From assembly GCF_024055795.1 (NCBI RefSeq), contig NZ_JAMXMY010000012.1, positions 124,001 to 188,000 of the forward strand: DNA of 64,000 bases, written 5' to 3'. A program made the position numbers and the translations under genes. Shown here one piece after another: positions 1 through 8,641 of the stretch. The notes under the pieces are model-generated. The model worked only from the letters and a program-made list of their open reading frames with translations, was not told the DNA's origin and made no database searches. Source of the DNA: Actinoallomurus purpureus. GTDB lineage: Bacteria; Actinomycetota; Actinomycetes; Streptosporangiales; Streptosporangiaceae. Positions within the stretch are counted from its first letter, which is position 1, and the number at the start of each line of letters is the position of its first letter.

Positions 1-79
1 AGGTGCAACGCAGGTTGCAGCGGTCGGTGAGGGACACGCGAAGATCGGTCGCCACCCGGCCGAAGCCGTCCACCAGCAA
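1..79 (-). CDS. moaA: GTP 3',8-cyclase MoaA, N-terminal fragment (cut by window edge)
   Basis: Only the first 26 codons lie in the window; the gene continues to the left. Read on the minus strand from a TTG at 79, the peptide runs through [19 protein letters not shown] and then NLRC. This is the usual MoaA start and the beginning of the radical-SAM CxxxCxxC cluster motif. A GAGGGGG ribosome binding site sits about 7 bases before the TTG; a GTG two codons later is the alternative start. MoaA makes the first intermediate of molybdenum cofactor, which the formate dehydrogenase encoded at 22-25 kb needs. The family call rests on this short but characteristic stretch; nothing can be said about the rest of the protein. 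Confidence 0.8.
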   Translation of the reverse strand, partial: MLVDGFGRVATDLRVSLTDRCNLRCT

Positions 80-298
80 GGACGAACCCCCTCTATCGAT
101 GCGGACACTTCAGCCTATGTCGCCGGACCGACGATTCGTGCTACCACCGGGATTCCATAACGTCTGGTGATCTTTAAACATTTCTCCCGAAAACAGAGAA
201 CCTTCCGCGACATCAAGTGGTCATAGTGACCGGACGGGGTGCCCGTCCCTCCCGCGCCCAGCGGGAGCCGTCTCAAACGGAGAGTGAGAGTCACCCAG

Positions 299-790
299 GT
301 GAAGCTCAGCACCACCCTCGCGGTCGCCGGGGTCGCCGGCGCCATCGCCGCCGCCGGTCTCGCGTCCGCGGCGCAGGCCGCCGTCTCCCCGACGACCAAG
401 CCGGGCGCCTGCTCGGTCGTCAAGGACCGACTGGTCCTCGCGTTCGCCCACGGCTACGTCGTGGGCAAGAAGGTCGACCAGCCGCTGTCGATCAGCACGA
501 AGGGCAAGAAGACCTGCCTTCTCAGCGGCCGGCCTGAGGTCGAAGTGCTCGACAAGCATTTCAAGGTCATCGGCGATTTCGTGGGCGCCCCGGGCAAGGC
601 GCTGGTCGGGCCGAAGAACGAGGCGGTGTTCCACCTGACCTACACGACCAGGGGCAAGCACACCGTCCGTCCGGCGTACGTCCTGGTCAAGATCCCGCAC
701 CACGGCGGGAAGTTCGCGCCGGTTCGGTGGCATGCCGAGAACCCGAGCTCGAGGCTCAAGGTCGGCGGTTTCAAGCCCTTCCTGGACTGA
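299..790 (+). CDS. Secreted DUF4232-like protein
   Basis: A 163-residue protein of unknown function. It starts with a classical Sec signal peptide (MKLSTTLAVAGVAGAIAAAG, cleavage probably after AQA near residue 27). The mature part has two cysteines (in GACSVV and KTCLLSG) and the pattern of small beta-rich actinobacterial DUF4232 proteins, ending in GGFKPFLD. I chose the GTG at 299 because it gives a compact signal peptide; an in-frame GTG at 284 is possible, but GGAGA touches it directly. Two strong hairpins follow the gene. The DUF4232 assignment is by pattern, not by search. Confidence 0.7.
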   Translation: MKLSTTLAVAGVAGAIAAAGLASAAQAAVSPTTKPGACSVVKDRLVLAFAHGYVVGKKVDQPLSISTKGKKTCLLSGRPEVEVLDKHFKVIGDFVGAPGKALVGPKNEAVFHLTYTTRGKHTVRPAYVLVKIPHHGGKFAPVRWHAENPSSRLKVGGFKPFLD

Positions 791-938
791 GACCAGCGGG
801 ATGCGAGCGGCGAGCCGCCGAGCGAGCGAGAGGCTCGGAACGGCCTCCCGATAGGGGGCCGGCCGGCGATACGCGGCCGGTGAGTAACGAGCCGACCGCG
901 ACGCCGGCGACGAGGCGGACACCGCCGTGAGCACGCCG

Positions 939-971
939 GAGCCGTCCCCACCTCCACGGCGGGGACGGCTC
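939..971 (+). terminator. Hairpin downstream of the DUF4232 gene
   Basis: A perfect 11-base stem, GAGCCGTCCCC pairing with GGGGACGGCTC around an 11-base loop, lies about 150 bases after the stop of the DUF4232 gene. There is no T-run, so it is either a G+C-rich actinomycete-type terminator or a stabilising 3' hairpin. The stretch 791-1029 holds this, the next hairpin and no gene I can support. Confidence 0.5.
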
Positions 972-993
972 AACGGCTCCTGGTGAGCCTGAG

Positions 994-1025
994 ACGCCCG
1001 CCGGGCCATGCGGCCCGGCGGGCGT
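994..1025. terminator. Bidirectional terminator hairpin between DUF4232 gene and rtcB
   Basis: A perfect 14-base stem (ACGCCCGCCGGGCC with GGCCCGGCGGGCGT, 4-base loop) ends five bases before the rtcB stop codon. The neighbouring genes converge here, so it can serve both. Confidence 0.6.
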
Positions 1026-1029
1026 TCCG

Positions 1030-2220
1030 TCAGCCCTTCACGCAGATCAGCTGGCGCAGGTGGGCGACGACCTCCACGAGGTCGGACTGCGCCTCGATCA
1101 CCGACTCGATGTCCTTGTACGCCCCCGGGATCTCGTCGATCACGCCGGGGTCCTTCCGGCACTCGACGCCCCTGGTCTGCTCGATCAGGTCGTCGACGGT
1201 GAACGACCGCTTCGCCTGGTTGCGGCTCATCCTCCGGCCCGCGCCGTGCGACGCGGAGTTGAAGGCATTCTCGTTCCCCAGGCCGCGCACGATGTACGTG
1301 CCGGTCGCCATCGAACCCGGGATGATCCCGAGGTCACCGTCGCCCGCGCGGATCGCGCCCTTGCGGGTGACGAGCAGCTCGACGCCGTCGTAGACCTCCT
1401 CGGCCACGTAGTTGTGGTGGCAGGAGATGACGTCGTCCCAGCGGACCCGCTTCCCGGCGAAGAACCTCGTGACGACGTTCTGCGTCAGGGCCATCATCAC
1501 GGCACGGTTGCGCCGGGCGTAGTCCTGCGCCCAGAACAGGTCCCGGCGATACTCCTCCATCTTGCGCGTGCCGTTGATGAAGACCGCCAGGTCGCGGTCG
1601 GGCAGGTCCTGGTTGTGCGGCAGGCGCATCGCGGCCTCGATGTGGTGCTCCGCCAGCTCCTTGCCGATGTTGCGCGAGCCGGAGTGCAGCACGATCCAGA
1701 CCGAGCCCTCGTCGTCGGCGCAGACCTCCAGGAAGTGGTTGCCCGAGCCGAGCGTGCCCAGCTGCGAGGTCGCCTTCCCCCGGCGGGACCGCGCGACCGG
1801 CGCCAGCTCGTCGTAACGCTTCCAGAACTCGTACCAGCCGCGTTCCTTCAGCCCGGGAACGGCCGACGGGTCGACGGGATCCTTGTGCGCCCCGCGCCCG
1901 ACCGGCACCGCCTTCTCGATCTTCGCCCGCAGACGGCTGAGGTCGTCCGGCAGGTCCGCCACGGTGAGGCTGGACTTGACCGCGGTCATCCCGCAGCCGA
2001 TATCCACGCCGACCGCGGCCGGGGCCACGGCGTCCCGCATCGCGATCACCGAGCCGACCGTCGCGCCCTTCCCGTAGTGGACGTCGGGCATGACCGCGAC
2101 GCCGTGCACCCACGGCAGGCTCGACACGTTGCGCAGCTGGTCGAGCGCGACCGACTCGACGTCCGCGGGGTCGGTCCACATCCGGATCGGAACGTGGCCG
2201 CCCTTCATCGTGTACGGCAT
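1030..2220 (-). CDS. rtcB: RtcB family RNA ligase
   Basis: Encodes 396 residues of the RtcB family, which joins RNA 2',3'-cyclic phosphate or 3'-phosphate ends to 5'-OH ends using GTP and Mn2+. Visible family motifs are VMPDVHYGKGATVGSVIA near residue 45, VGVDIGCGMTAV near 75 (metal-binding Asp and Cys), LGSGNHFLEV near 157 and LHSGSRNIG. The length matches bacterial short RtcB proteins. An ATG six bases upstream (2226) touches the GAGAGGAG ribosome binding site, so the ATG at 2220, spaced six bases from it, is the better start. It stands alone; no rtcA, archease or regulator is beside it, so its RNA substrate is unknown. Confidence 0.9.
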   Translation of the reverse strand: MPYTMKGGHVPIRMWTDPADVESVALDQLRNVSSLPWVHGVAVMPDVHYGKGATVGSVIAMRDAVAPAAVGVDIGCGMTAVKSSLTVADLPDDLSRLRAKIEKAVPVGRGAHKDPVDPSAVPGLKERGWYEFWKRYDELAPVARSRRGKATSQLGTLGSGNHFLEVCADDEGSVWIVLHSGSRNIGKELAEHHIEAAMRLPHNQDLPDRDLAVFINGTRKMEEYRRDLFWAQDYARRNRAVMMALTQNVVTRFFAGKRVRWDDVISCHHNYVAEEVYDGVELLVTRKGAIRAGDGDLGIIPGSMATGTYIVRGLGNENAFNSASHGAGRRMSRNQAKRSFTVDDLIEQTRGVECRKDPGVIDEIPGAYKDIESVIEAQSDLVEVVAHLRQLICVKG

Positions 2221-2320
2221 CACCATCTCCTCTCCAGATCGTCGGTGAGCCGGGTCTATGACGCCAGACAGGGCGTGCCCGGTTCAACCCATTTAATGTT
2301 CGGTGACGGGTGTGCGCCGC

Positions 2321-4051
2321 TCAGCGGACGCGGCGGCGATCCCCGCTGCGTTCGGTGAGGCCACGTCGGTCGAGGTGCTCCAGCAGCGGGATCGCCACGC
2401 GCCGGCTGGTGCCCAGCGCGCGGCGCGCCTCGCTCGCGGTGAACGGCTGCGGCAGCCCGGCCAGCACACGGACGGCCTCGTCGTCCGCGCCAGGCAGCAG
2501 GACGACGCCGTCGGCGATCTTCAGGAGCAGGCCCGCGCGCACCGCCGCGGCCAGGGCGCGGCCCGTAAGACCCAGCTCCGCGAGCCGGTCCGCCTCCGGG
2601 GCGTGGAACCGATCCTTCTTCAGCTCCTCGCGCAGCCGTCGCAGCGCGTCGGCCACCGGTGCCGGCAGGCCGGCCGAGGCCGGTCCCCGGACCCTGCCGG
2701 CCTCCAACCGCAGCGTGGGGTGGGCGAGCGCGTCGACCAGCCGCCGGTCGGGCAGCTCCAGCAGGGCCCGCGCCGCCTCCACAGGAAGCCCCGCGTCGAG
2801 TGGTTCGGCGGCGTCGTGAGACCGCACCTCCTCGGCCAGCCGGTGGCGCAGCGCCGCCCAGTGCTCCGGGTCAGCGAGCCAGTCCCCGGCGACCGGCTCG
2901 GCGTCGGCGGTGATGCCCATGGCGAACAGCTCGCGCGCCCGGATGAGCCCGTACCGGCGGAGCAGCGCCCCGGCATCGGGGGTTCCGGCCGCCAGTTCGC
3001 GGGCGCGGTCGGCGGCGGCTCCCCGCCGCCGCAGCGCCGGGGGCCGTACGTCGAGCACGGTGACCCCCGCGACGCGGCGGGCGCCGGGGTCGCGCAGCAG
3101 CGCGCGGTCGCCGATGTGCAGGGGCAGTGGCCGGGTGAGCACGAGCCGCGCGGTGTCCTCCCCCAGGGGACGCAGGCGTACGGAAACGGCGGCGGAGCCG
3201 ATGTGCAGCACCGGCTCCCGTGGCAGCGTCCGGGCCTCCACCCCGTGGACGCGCGCGTCGACGACATCGGTGACCGTCCACTCGTCGCTCGTCAGCGCCA
3301 TGCCGCGGGCGACCTCGTCTCGGCCGACACCGCGCAGGTTGATCGCGACGCGGGCGACGGCGGACACGGTGTCGGCGGCCTCCTTGAGCGTCTGCAGGGC
3401 CCGGACCCGCACCGGGCGGCCGTCGAGACCGAGTTCGGCGCCGACGCGGATCGTCCCGGCGGGCAGGGTGCCGGTGACCACCGTGCCGCTGCCCTTGATC
3501 GTGAACGCCCGGTCGACCCAGACCCGCACGGGCGCCGTGGCATCGGGCGGGGGCAGCCGTGCCACCAGCCGATCGAGGGCCTCGCGCAGGGCGGGCAGGC
3601 CCGCGCCGGTGGTGCCGCTCACGGTGACCGCCTCGACCCGTCCCAGGCCGGTGCGGGCGATCTCCGCCGCCGCCTGGTCGCGGGCGGCGCCGGGGTCGGC
3701 GAGGTCGGCGCGGGTGACGACGAGCAGGCCGTGGCGGACGCCGAGGGCGTCGATCGCCGCGAGATGCTCGGCGGACTGGGGCATCCAGCCCTCGTCGGCG
3801 GCGACCACGAACATCACGGCGGGCGCCGGCCCGACGCCGGCGAGCATCGTGGTGACGAACCGCTCGTGGCCGGGCACGTCGACGAACGCGATCCGCTCTC
3901 CCGACGGGAGCGTCGTCCAGGCGTAGCCGAGTCCGATGGTCATGCCGCGGCGGCGCTCCTCGGCCCAGCGGTCGGGCTCCATCCCGGTCAGCGCCCGTAC
4001 GAGCGTCGACTTGCCGTGGTCGACGTGGCCGGCGGTGGCGATCACCTGCAC
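2321..4051 (-). CDS. selB: Selenocysteine-specific elongation factor SelB
   Basis: A 576-residue translation GTPase that carries Sec-tRNA(Sec) to UGA codons followed by a SECIS hairpin. G1 (GHVDHGKST, residues 8-16) and G3 (DVPGHERF) are plain, and the NKxD position reads TRAD. EF-Tu-like beta-barrel domains follow. The last ~200 residues form the winged-helix region, ending in SEARRALGTSRRVAIPLLEH, which binds the SECIS RNA. It is slightly shorter than E. coli SelB (614). The GTG start at 4051 has GGAGGGG six bases upstream and overlaps the selA stop by 10 bases, so the two are translationally coupled. The expected client is the TGA-containing formate dehydrogenase gene at 22-25 kb. Confidence 0.94.
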   Translation of the reverse strand: MQVIATAGHVDHGKSTLVRALTGMEPDRWAEERRRGMTIGLGYAWTTLPSGERIAFVDVPGHERFVTTMLAGVGPAPAVMFVVAADEGWMPQSAEHLAAIDALGVRHGLLVVTRADLADPGAARDQAAAEIARTGLGRVEAVTVSGTTGAGLPALREALDRLVARLPPPDATAPVRVWVDRAFTIKGSGTVVTGTLPAGTIRVGAELGLDGRPVRVRALQTLKEAADTVSAVARVAINLRGVGRDEVARGMALTSDEWTVTDVVDARVHGVEARTLPREPVLHIGSAAVSVRLRPLGEDTARLVLTRPLPLHIGDRALLRDPGARRVAGVTVLDVRPPALRRRGAAADRARELAAGTPDAGALLRRYGLIRARELFAMGITADAEPVAGDWLADPEHWAALRHRLAEEVRSHDAAEPLDAGLPVEAARALLELPDRRLVDALAHPTLRLEAGRVRGPASAGLPAPVADALRRLREELKKDRFHAPEADRLAELGLTGRALAAAVRAGLLLKIADGVVLLPGADDEAVRVLAGLPQPFTASEARRALGTSRRVAIPLLEHLDRRGLTERSGDRRRVR

Positions 4052-5346
4052 AGGTGCCCCTCCCCCGCCGCGACCGCCCGCTCGATCCGCCGGGCCAGCT
4101 CGGCGTCGTCGAGGTCGGACGGAAGGGTGCGCAGGTCGACGAGCAGGCGGCCGGACTCCAGCCGGCCGACGATCCCGGCGCGCCGGAGCGGATCGGCGTA
4201 CGACGCGGGGAGGCCGACGGCCGCGCTCGGCAGCTCGACACCGGGTGCGCCGCCGCCGCCGACCCGGGCGGTCGATCCGACGGCGAGGGCGTCGTGTTCG
4301 GCGAGCCGCTCGGCGAGGCGCTCGGCCCGCTGCCGCAGGAGGCGGGGGTCGGCGTGCAGGGCGTGCGCGGTGGGCGTCCGCGGGCCGCGGACGGTGGCCT
4401 CCAGCGCCGCGAGCGTGAGCTTGTCGACGCGCAGGGCGCGGGCCAGAGGATGGCGCCGCAGGCGTTCGATCAGGTCGGCCCGGCCCAGCATCAGGCCGGC
4501 CTGCGGACCGCCGAGCAGCTTGTCGCCGCTGGCGGTGACGAGGTCGGCGCCCTCCCTCAGGACCGTGGCGGCGTCGGGTTCCTCGGGCAGGACGGGCTCG
4601 GGGGCGAGCAGGCCGGAGCCGATGTCGACGACGACCGGGACGCCGAGCCGGGCGAGCTCGCGGACCGGCGCCTGGGCGGTGAACCCCTCGATGCGGAAGT
4701 TGGAGGGATGGACCTTGAGCACGAAACCGGTGTCCGGGCCGAGCGCGGCCTCGTAGTCGGCGGCGGTCGTGCGGTTGGTGGTGCCGACCTCGCGCAGCCG
4801 CGCGCCGGTGGAGACGAGCAGGTCGGGGAGGCGGAAGCCGTCCCCGATCTCCACCATCTCGCCGCGGCTGATCACGATCTCCCGGTCGCGTGCGAGGGCG
4901 GTGGCGGCCAGCACGAGGGCTGCGGCATTGTTGTTCACGATGTGGACCGCCTCGGCCGCCGGGCACGCCTCCGCCAGGGCGGCGAGGGTGCCGCCGCCGC
5001 GCCGGCTCCGGTGCCCGGTGAGCAGGTCGTACTCGACGTCGGTGCAGCCGGCGGCGGCGAGCACCGCCTCCCGGGCGGCCGCCGACAGCGGGGCACGGCC
5101 CAGATTCGTGTGCAGGAGGACGCCCGTCGCGTTGATCACGGGTCGCAGCGTCGTGGCGTGCGGCGGCAGCGACGCCACGGCCGCGTCGGCGACACCCTCG
5201 GCGGCGATCTCACCGCGACGCGCACGCTCCTGCGCCGCCGCGACGGCGGACTTCACGATGCCGCGCCCCAGCCGGAGGGTCGCCTCCGTGAGGCGCGGGT
5301 CGGCGAGCACGGCGTCCGTACGCGGCACCCGGCGTCGAGAGTCCAT
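4042..5346 (-). CDS. selA: L-seryl-tRNA(Sec) selenium transferase SelA
   Basis: A 434-residue PLP enzyme that converts Ser-tRNA(Sec) to Sec-tRNA(Sec) using selenophosphate. The N-terminal tRNA-binding helices (PRTDAVLADPRL) lead into the fold-type I domain. The PLP lysine lies in SGDKLLGGPQAG near residue 275, and the helper motifs ATGVLLHTNLGRAPLS and VDIGSGL are present. The length fits bacterial SelA (about 430-470). It is the upstream gene of a two-gene selA-selB operon, and its stop codon lies inside the start of selB. A divergent-type gap of about 50 bases separates it from the MarR gene downstream on the map. Confidence 0.94.
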   Translation of the reverse strand: MDSRRRVPRTDAVLADPRLTEATLRLGRGIVKSAVAAAQERARRGEIAAEGVADAAVASLPPHATTLRPVINATGVLLHTNLGRAPLSAAAREAVLAAAGCTDVEYDLLTGHRSRRGGGTLAALAEACPAAEAVHIVNNNAAALVLAATALARDREIVISRGEMVEIGDGFRLPDLLVSTGARLREVGTTNRTTAADYEAALGPDTGFVLKVHPSNFRIEGFTAQAPVRELARLGVPVVVDIGSGLLAPEPVLPEEPDAATVLREGADLVTASGDKLLGGPQAGLMLGRADLIERLRRHPLARALRVDKLTLAALEATVRGPRTPTAHALHADPRLLRQRAERLAERLAEHDALAVGSTARVGGGGAPGVELPSAAVGLPASYADPLRRAGIVGRLESGRLLVDLRTLPSDLDDAELARRIERAVAAGEGHLCR

Positions 5347-5400
5347 GTCAGAAACCTACGACCGGGCGTCCCCGGGTGCCATGTCCCCCGTCCTGGTGAT

Positions 5401-5889
5401 TCACACCGGGCGCGCCCTGCCGGACTCCCGGCGTTCGGCCTCGGAGCGCTCGAAGTCGTCGACCATCCGATGGCAGAGCGCGGCCAGGCTGTGACGGTCC
5501 TCGTCGGACCACTCGGTGAGCGCCTCGGACATCCAGCGCCGCCCCACCGCGCGGATGCACTCGACCGCGTCGGCGCCCCGGGCGGTGATCCGCACGCGCT
5601 GGGCCCGACGGTCGTCCGGATCCGGCACGCGTTCGACGAAGCCGGTGCGCTCCAGCCGCTGGACCTGGCGTGTCACGTGCGGCGCCTCCACCGCGAGGCG
5701 TTCGGCCAGCTCCCCCAGCCGCAGCGGCCCGGACGCGTCGGCCAGGGCGCGCAGCAAGGGCGCGCTCGCGCGGTCGACGGCGACACCGGCCTCCTCGACG
5801 GTGCGGTCGTGCTGCTTGGCGCGCGTGAGCATGTGGGAGATCCGGGTGAGGGCCCGTTCGAGTTCGGCCATGTCGTCCGGTCGAGGCAT
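5401..5889 (-). CDS. MarR family transcriptional repressor
   Basis: A 162-residue winged-helix regulator. The recognition region reads ERLAVEAPHVTRQVQRLERT, followed by the wing GFVERVPDPDDRRAQRVRIT, both typical of MarR. It is divergent from the MFS transporter at 5967, and an AT-rich palindrome lies in the 77-base gap, so it very likely represses that pump and itself until a ligand binds. The ATG at 5889 has no clear ribosome binding site; the ATG at 5871 is the alternative start. Confidence 0.85.
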   Translation of the reverse strand: MPRPDDMAELERALTRISHMLTRAKQHDRTVEEAGVAVDRASAPLLRALADASGPLRLGELAERLAVEAPHVTRQVQRLERTGFVERVPDPDDRRAQRVRITARGADAVECIRAVGRRWMSEALTEWSDEDRHSLAALCHRMVDDFERSEAERRESGRARPV

Positions 5890-5917
5890 GGCATCCAGAA
5901 TACCGATTGATTGCTTA

Positions 5918-5925
5918 ACTTAAGT
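5918..5925. promoter_or_regulatory. Probable MarR operator
   Basis: The palindrome ACTTAAGT sits in an AT-rich stretch (CTTAACTTAAGTAAGTAAG, 5914-5932) that contrasts sharply with the surrounding high-GC DNA. It lies between the divergent MarR and MFS genes and 42 bases before the MFS start. The position and symmetry suit a repressor site. Confidence 0.5.
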
Positions 5926-5966
5926 AAGTAAGATCCTCCGACGGATACCAACCGAAGGAGAACCCG

Positions 5967-7415
5967 ATGGTCGACGTCGCCGGGCCGCCACGCGACAGTG
6001 GGACGAGGACGCACACCGGCTTGACGCTCTTGGCCCTCGCCACCGCCGGCATGGTCGCGTCGGTGCAGCAGACGCTGGTGATCCCCCTACTGCCCGCGCT
6101 GATGCGCCACTTTCACGCGTCCGTGACCTCGGTGACCTGGGTATTCACCGCCTCACTGCTGGCCGGCGCGGTGGCCACTCCCCTGCTGTCGCGCCTGGGC
6201 GACATGTACGGGAAGAAGAACATGATCTTGATCACGATGGGGCTACTGGTGGTCGGCTCCGCGATCTGCGCGCTGTCGAACTCGCTGGCCGTGCTGGTCG
6301 CCGGGCGCGCGCTGCAGGGCACCTCGTCCGCCCTGATCCCGCTGGCCATCGGCATGATCCGGGACACCTTTCCCCGCGAGAAGGTCACCTCGGGCATCGG
6401 GATCGTCAGCGCGACCATGGGCGTCGGCGGCAGCATCGGCATGATCGTCACTGGACTGATCGCCGACCGGACCACGAGCTATCGCCCGGAGTTCTGGATC
6501 GCCACCGCCCTGGCCGCCGTCGGACTCGTCCTCGTGTCGCTGAGCGCGCGCGACGTCGGGGTACGCACCGGGGGCCGCCCCGACCTCCTCGGCGCGGTGT
6601 TCCTGGCCGGTCTGCTCGTCTGCCTGCTCCTGGCGATCAGTGAGGGCAACGACTGGGGCTGGACCTCGACCGGCGTGCTCGGCCTGTTCGGCGCGACGGT
6701 GGTGCTGTCGGCGATCTGGGTCCTCATCGAGCTTCGCGTCGCCCAGCCGCTGGTCCGGCTGAACCTCCTGGTCGGCCGTCAGTCGCTGTCGGCGAACACC
6801 GCCTCGCTTCTGCTGGGCTTCGCGATGTTCGCGGCGTTCACCCTCATCGCGAACTTCGTGCAGACCCCCAAGGCGATCGGCTACGGCCTCGGCGGCTCCG
6901 TACTGGACGTGGGCCTGTACATGCTGCCCAGCACGTTCACCATGTTCGTCTTCTCGGCGCTGTCCGGGCGGATCGCGGCGCGGATCGGCGCGGCGTACGC
7001 CCTGGCCGTCGGATCGGCGTTCGCCGGGCTGAGCTACCTCTGGCTGGCCCTCTCGCACGGCCACGTGTTCGACCTCCTGGGCTTCAGCGCCGTTCAGGGG
7101 ATCGGCTTCGGCGTCGCGTACGCGGCCCTGGGCACCCTCGCGGTGCAGCACGTGCCGATGGACCAGAGCGGCATCGCCAGCGGGATCAACTCGCTCGTCC
7201 GGACGGCGGGCGGCAGCATCTCCGGCGCGGTGACCGCCGCCGTGCTGACGGGTCAGACGATCCCGCGATCGCCGGGAGTCCCGACCGAGCACGCGTACGT
7301 CCTGTGCTTCGTGATCGTGACGATCGGCGCGGGTCTCGCGGCGGCGGTCGCGGTCCTGCACGGCGTCCGGCACAGGCCGGTCGCGCACTCGATCGAGGCA
7401 CTGCAGACGTCCTGA
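5967..7415 (+). CDS. MFS drug/proton antiporter (DHA2-like)
   Basis: A 482-residue membrane protein with about 14 hydrophobic segments. Motif A reads LSRLGDMYGKK between TM2 and TM3. A motif-C-like region follows (TMGVGGSIGMIVTGLI). This is the DHA2 drug-efflux layout. The ATG has GAAGGAGA seven bases upstream. It is paired with a divergent MarR repressor and followed by a strong hairpin, so it forms a single-gene, ligand-induced efflux unit. The substrate cannot be read from the sequence. Confidence 0.88.
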   Translation: MVDVAGPPRDSGTRTHTGLTLLALATAGMVASVQQTLVIPLLPALMRHFHASVTSVTWVFTASLLAGAVATPLLSRLGDMYGKKNMILITMGLLVVGSAICALSNSLAVLVAGRALQGTSSALIPLAIGMIRDTFPREKVTSGIGIVSATMGVGGSIGMIVTGLIADRTTSYRPEFWIATALAAVGLVLVSLSARDVGVRTGGRPDLLGAVFLAGLLVCLLLAISEGNDWGWTSTGVLGLFGATVVLSAIWVLIELRVAQPLVRLNLLVGRQSLSANTASLLLGFAMFAAFTLIANFVQTPKAIGYGLGGSVLDVGLYMLPSTFTMFVFSALSGRIAARIGAAYALAVGSAFAGLSYLWLALSHGHVFDLLGFSAVQGIGFGVAYAALGTLAVQHVPMDQSGIASGINSLVRTAGGSISGAVTAAVLTGQTIPRSPGVPTEHAYVLCFVIVTIGAGLAAAVAVLHGVRHRPVAHSIEALQTS

Positions 7416-7429
7416 GCCGTTACCGAAGA

Positions 7430-7465
7430 GTCCACTTCCTCCGCGGCATCGCGAAGGAAGTGGAC
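7430..7465. terminator. Terminator between MFS gene and DUF397 gene
   Basis: An 11-base stem (GTCCACTTCCT with AGGAAGTGGAC) is topped by a further CGCG/CGCG stem. It begins 15 bases after the MFS stop. The DUF397 gene converges on it from the other side. A second inverted repeat, CACAATA-N5-TATTGTG at 7488-7506, may end the minus-strand transcript. Confidence 0.65.
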
Positions 7466-7543
7466 CGCTATTTCACGCACAATCGCCCACAATATCTGCT
7501 ATTGTGAGCGATTCGACTTATTCATCGTTCTTCAGTTGTGGCA

Positions 7544-7678
7544 TCACTCCGCCGTACGGATCGAGCCGTCTTCCGGCATGGTCGACGGCACCGCCGCGAC
7601 CTCGACGCACGCGCCATTGGCCATGCTCCGAGATCCTTTGCGCCAGATGACGCCGGGATGCTGGATTACTTCCTCCAT
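7544..7678 (-). CDS. Short DUF397 protein
   Basis: A 44-residue open frame starting MEEVIQHPGVIWRKGSRS and continuing NGACVEVAAVPSTM. This is the N-terminal half of the DUF397 domain (W-R-K-S-S ... C-V-E-V-A). Typical members are 60-75 residues and end with a VRDSKDP...W..F block that is missing here; the frame stops at TAE. A strong GGAGGT ribosome binding site precedes the ATG, which is 18 bases after the XRE stop, so the two are one transcript. DUF397 proteins usually pair with XRE/DUF5753 regulators, as here. It may be a shortened working partner or a frameshift-damaged one. Confidence 0.7.
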   Translation of the reverse strand: MEEVIQHPGVIWRKGSRSMANGACVEVAAVPSTMPEDGSIRTAE

Positions 7679-7696
7679 CAGTCTCACCTCCTCTCG

Positions 7697-8572
7697 TCAT
7701 GAAATCCACGCATCCCGGGCGATCCTGGAGATCAGCTCCATGGATTCCGCAGGCCCGAGCGCCTCTGCACTGAGTCGTTCGAAACTGAGCCTATGCCGGT
7801 AGGTTTCGGTCTCTTCTTCGAGATACGAACACCCGTTTAGGTGTTCTATATAGATGACATCGTGGAATTTAATTCCGCCGACTTGCGGAAACTGCAGAAG
7901 CGTGAAGGACCCCGTAGCGGTCGGATGGGGACCATCAAGTGGAAGCACTTGGAGGGTGATGTTCGGCAGCTCGGCGAGCTCGAGAAGGCGCTCCAGCTGC
8001 GCGCGCATGACGTTCACGTCGCCGTACCGGCGCAGCAGGGTGGACTCGTCGAGGACGATGGACAGCCGCAGCGGCGCTTCGCGGGTGAGCACGGACTGGC
8101 GCGTCAGCCGCGTCTCCACGCGCGCGTCGACCCGGCTCGGCGGGGTCATCTCGAACGAACGCGACCACTGCTCGACGGCCGAGGCGTACGCCTCCGTCTG
8201 CAGCAGGCCGGGCACGACCTCGGTCTCCCACTGGCGGATCTCCTCCGCCTCCATCTCCAGGCCGATATACGATGCATAGAGCTCGGGAAGTGCGTCGGAG
8301 TACGCCTCCCACCACCCTTTGCGGACGGCGTCCCGCGCGAGCTGGAGAAGCTGTTCGCGGTAGGAGCCATCGACACCGTAGAGGTCCAGCAAGCTCCTCA
8401 CGTCTCCCAGACGGGGGGCTTGACGGGCGTTCTCGATACGGCTGACCTTGGACGCCGACCATCCAAGACGGTCGGCCACGTCATCGCCGGTCAGTTCGGC
8501 TCTCTCGCGGAGGCGGCGCAGCTCCGTGGCCAGTCTGCGGTTACGAACCGTGCCACTTACGGGCCCGGGCAC
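7697..8572 (-). CDS. XRE family regulator with DUF5753 sensor domain
   Basis: A 291-residue protein. The N-terminal helix-turn-helix spans residues ~12-70 (LRERAELTGDDVADRLGWSA, then SKVSRIENAR). The C-terminal ~190 residues match the Scr1/DUF5753 type, including EEIRQWETEVVPGLLQTEAY and the block LPLDGPHPTATGSFTLLQF. The GTG start at 8572 has GGGGAGG seven bases upstream. It is followed by a DUF397 gene, the standard partner in actinomycetes, where such pairs regulate development or act like toxin-antitoxin modules. The role here is inferred from the pair. Confidence 0.88.
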   Translation of the reverse strand: MPGPVSGTVRNRRLATELRRLRERAELTGDDVADRLGWSASKVSRIENARQAPRLGDVRSLLDLYGVDGSYREQLLQLARDAVRKGWWEAYSDALPELYASYIGLEMEAEEIRQWETEVVPGLLQTEAYASAVEQWSRSFEMTPPSRVDARVETRLTRQSVLTREAPLRLSIVLDESTLLRRYGDVNVMRAQLERLLELAELPNITLQVLPLDGPHPTATGSFTLLQFPQVGGIKFHDVIYIEHLNGCSYLEEETETYRHRLSFERLSAEALGPAESMELISRIARDAWIS

Positions 8573-8630
8573 CTTGATCCTCCCCAGCCGGGCCGACGAA
8601 CTTTCCCCGGCCCAGCGCTACTACCTTGGC

Positions 8631-8641
8631 ATAACCGTTAT
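8631..8641. promoter_or_regulatory. Inverted repeat upstream of the XRE gene
   Basis: ATAAC-C-GTTAT lies 59 bases upstream of the XRE start in a locally AT-rich region and may be an autoregulatory site. The remainder of 8573-8889 holds no gene I can support. Confidence 0.3.

Noticed and set aside
2303-4756. Very long plus-strand open frame opposite selB/selA
   Set aside because: High-GC shadow frame antisense to two strongly conserved genes; its protein has low complexity (Arg/Gly/Ala) and no motif.
7518-7709. 63-residue minus-strand frame MDFMTRGGETDGG as the gene after the XRE regulator
   Set aside because: The DUF397 motif is in another frame (7544-7678) with a better ribosome binding site.
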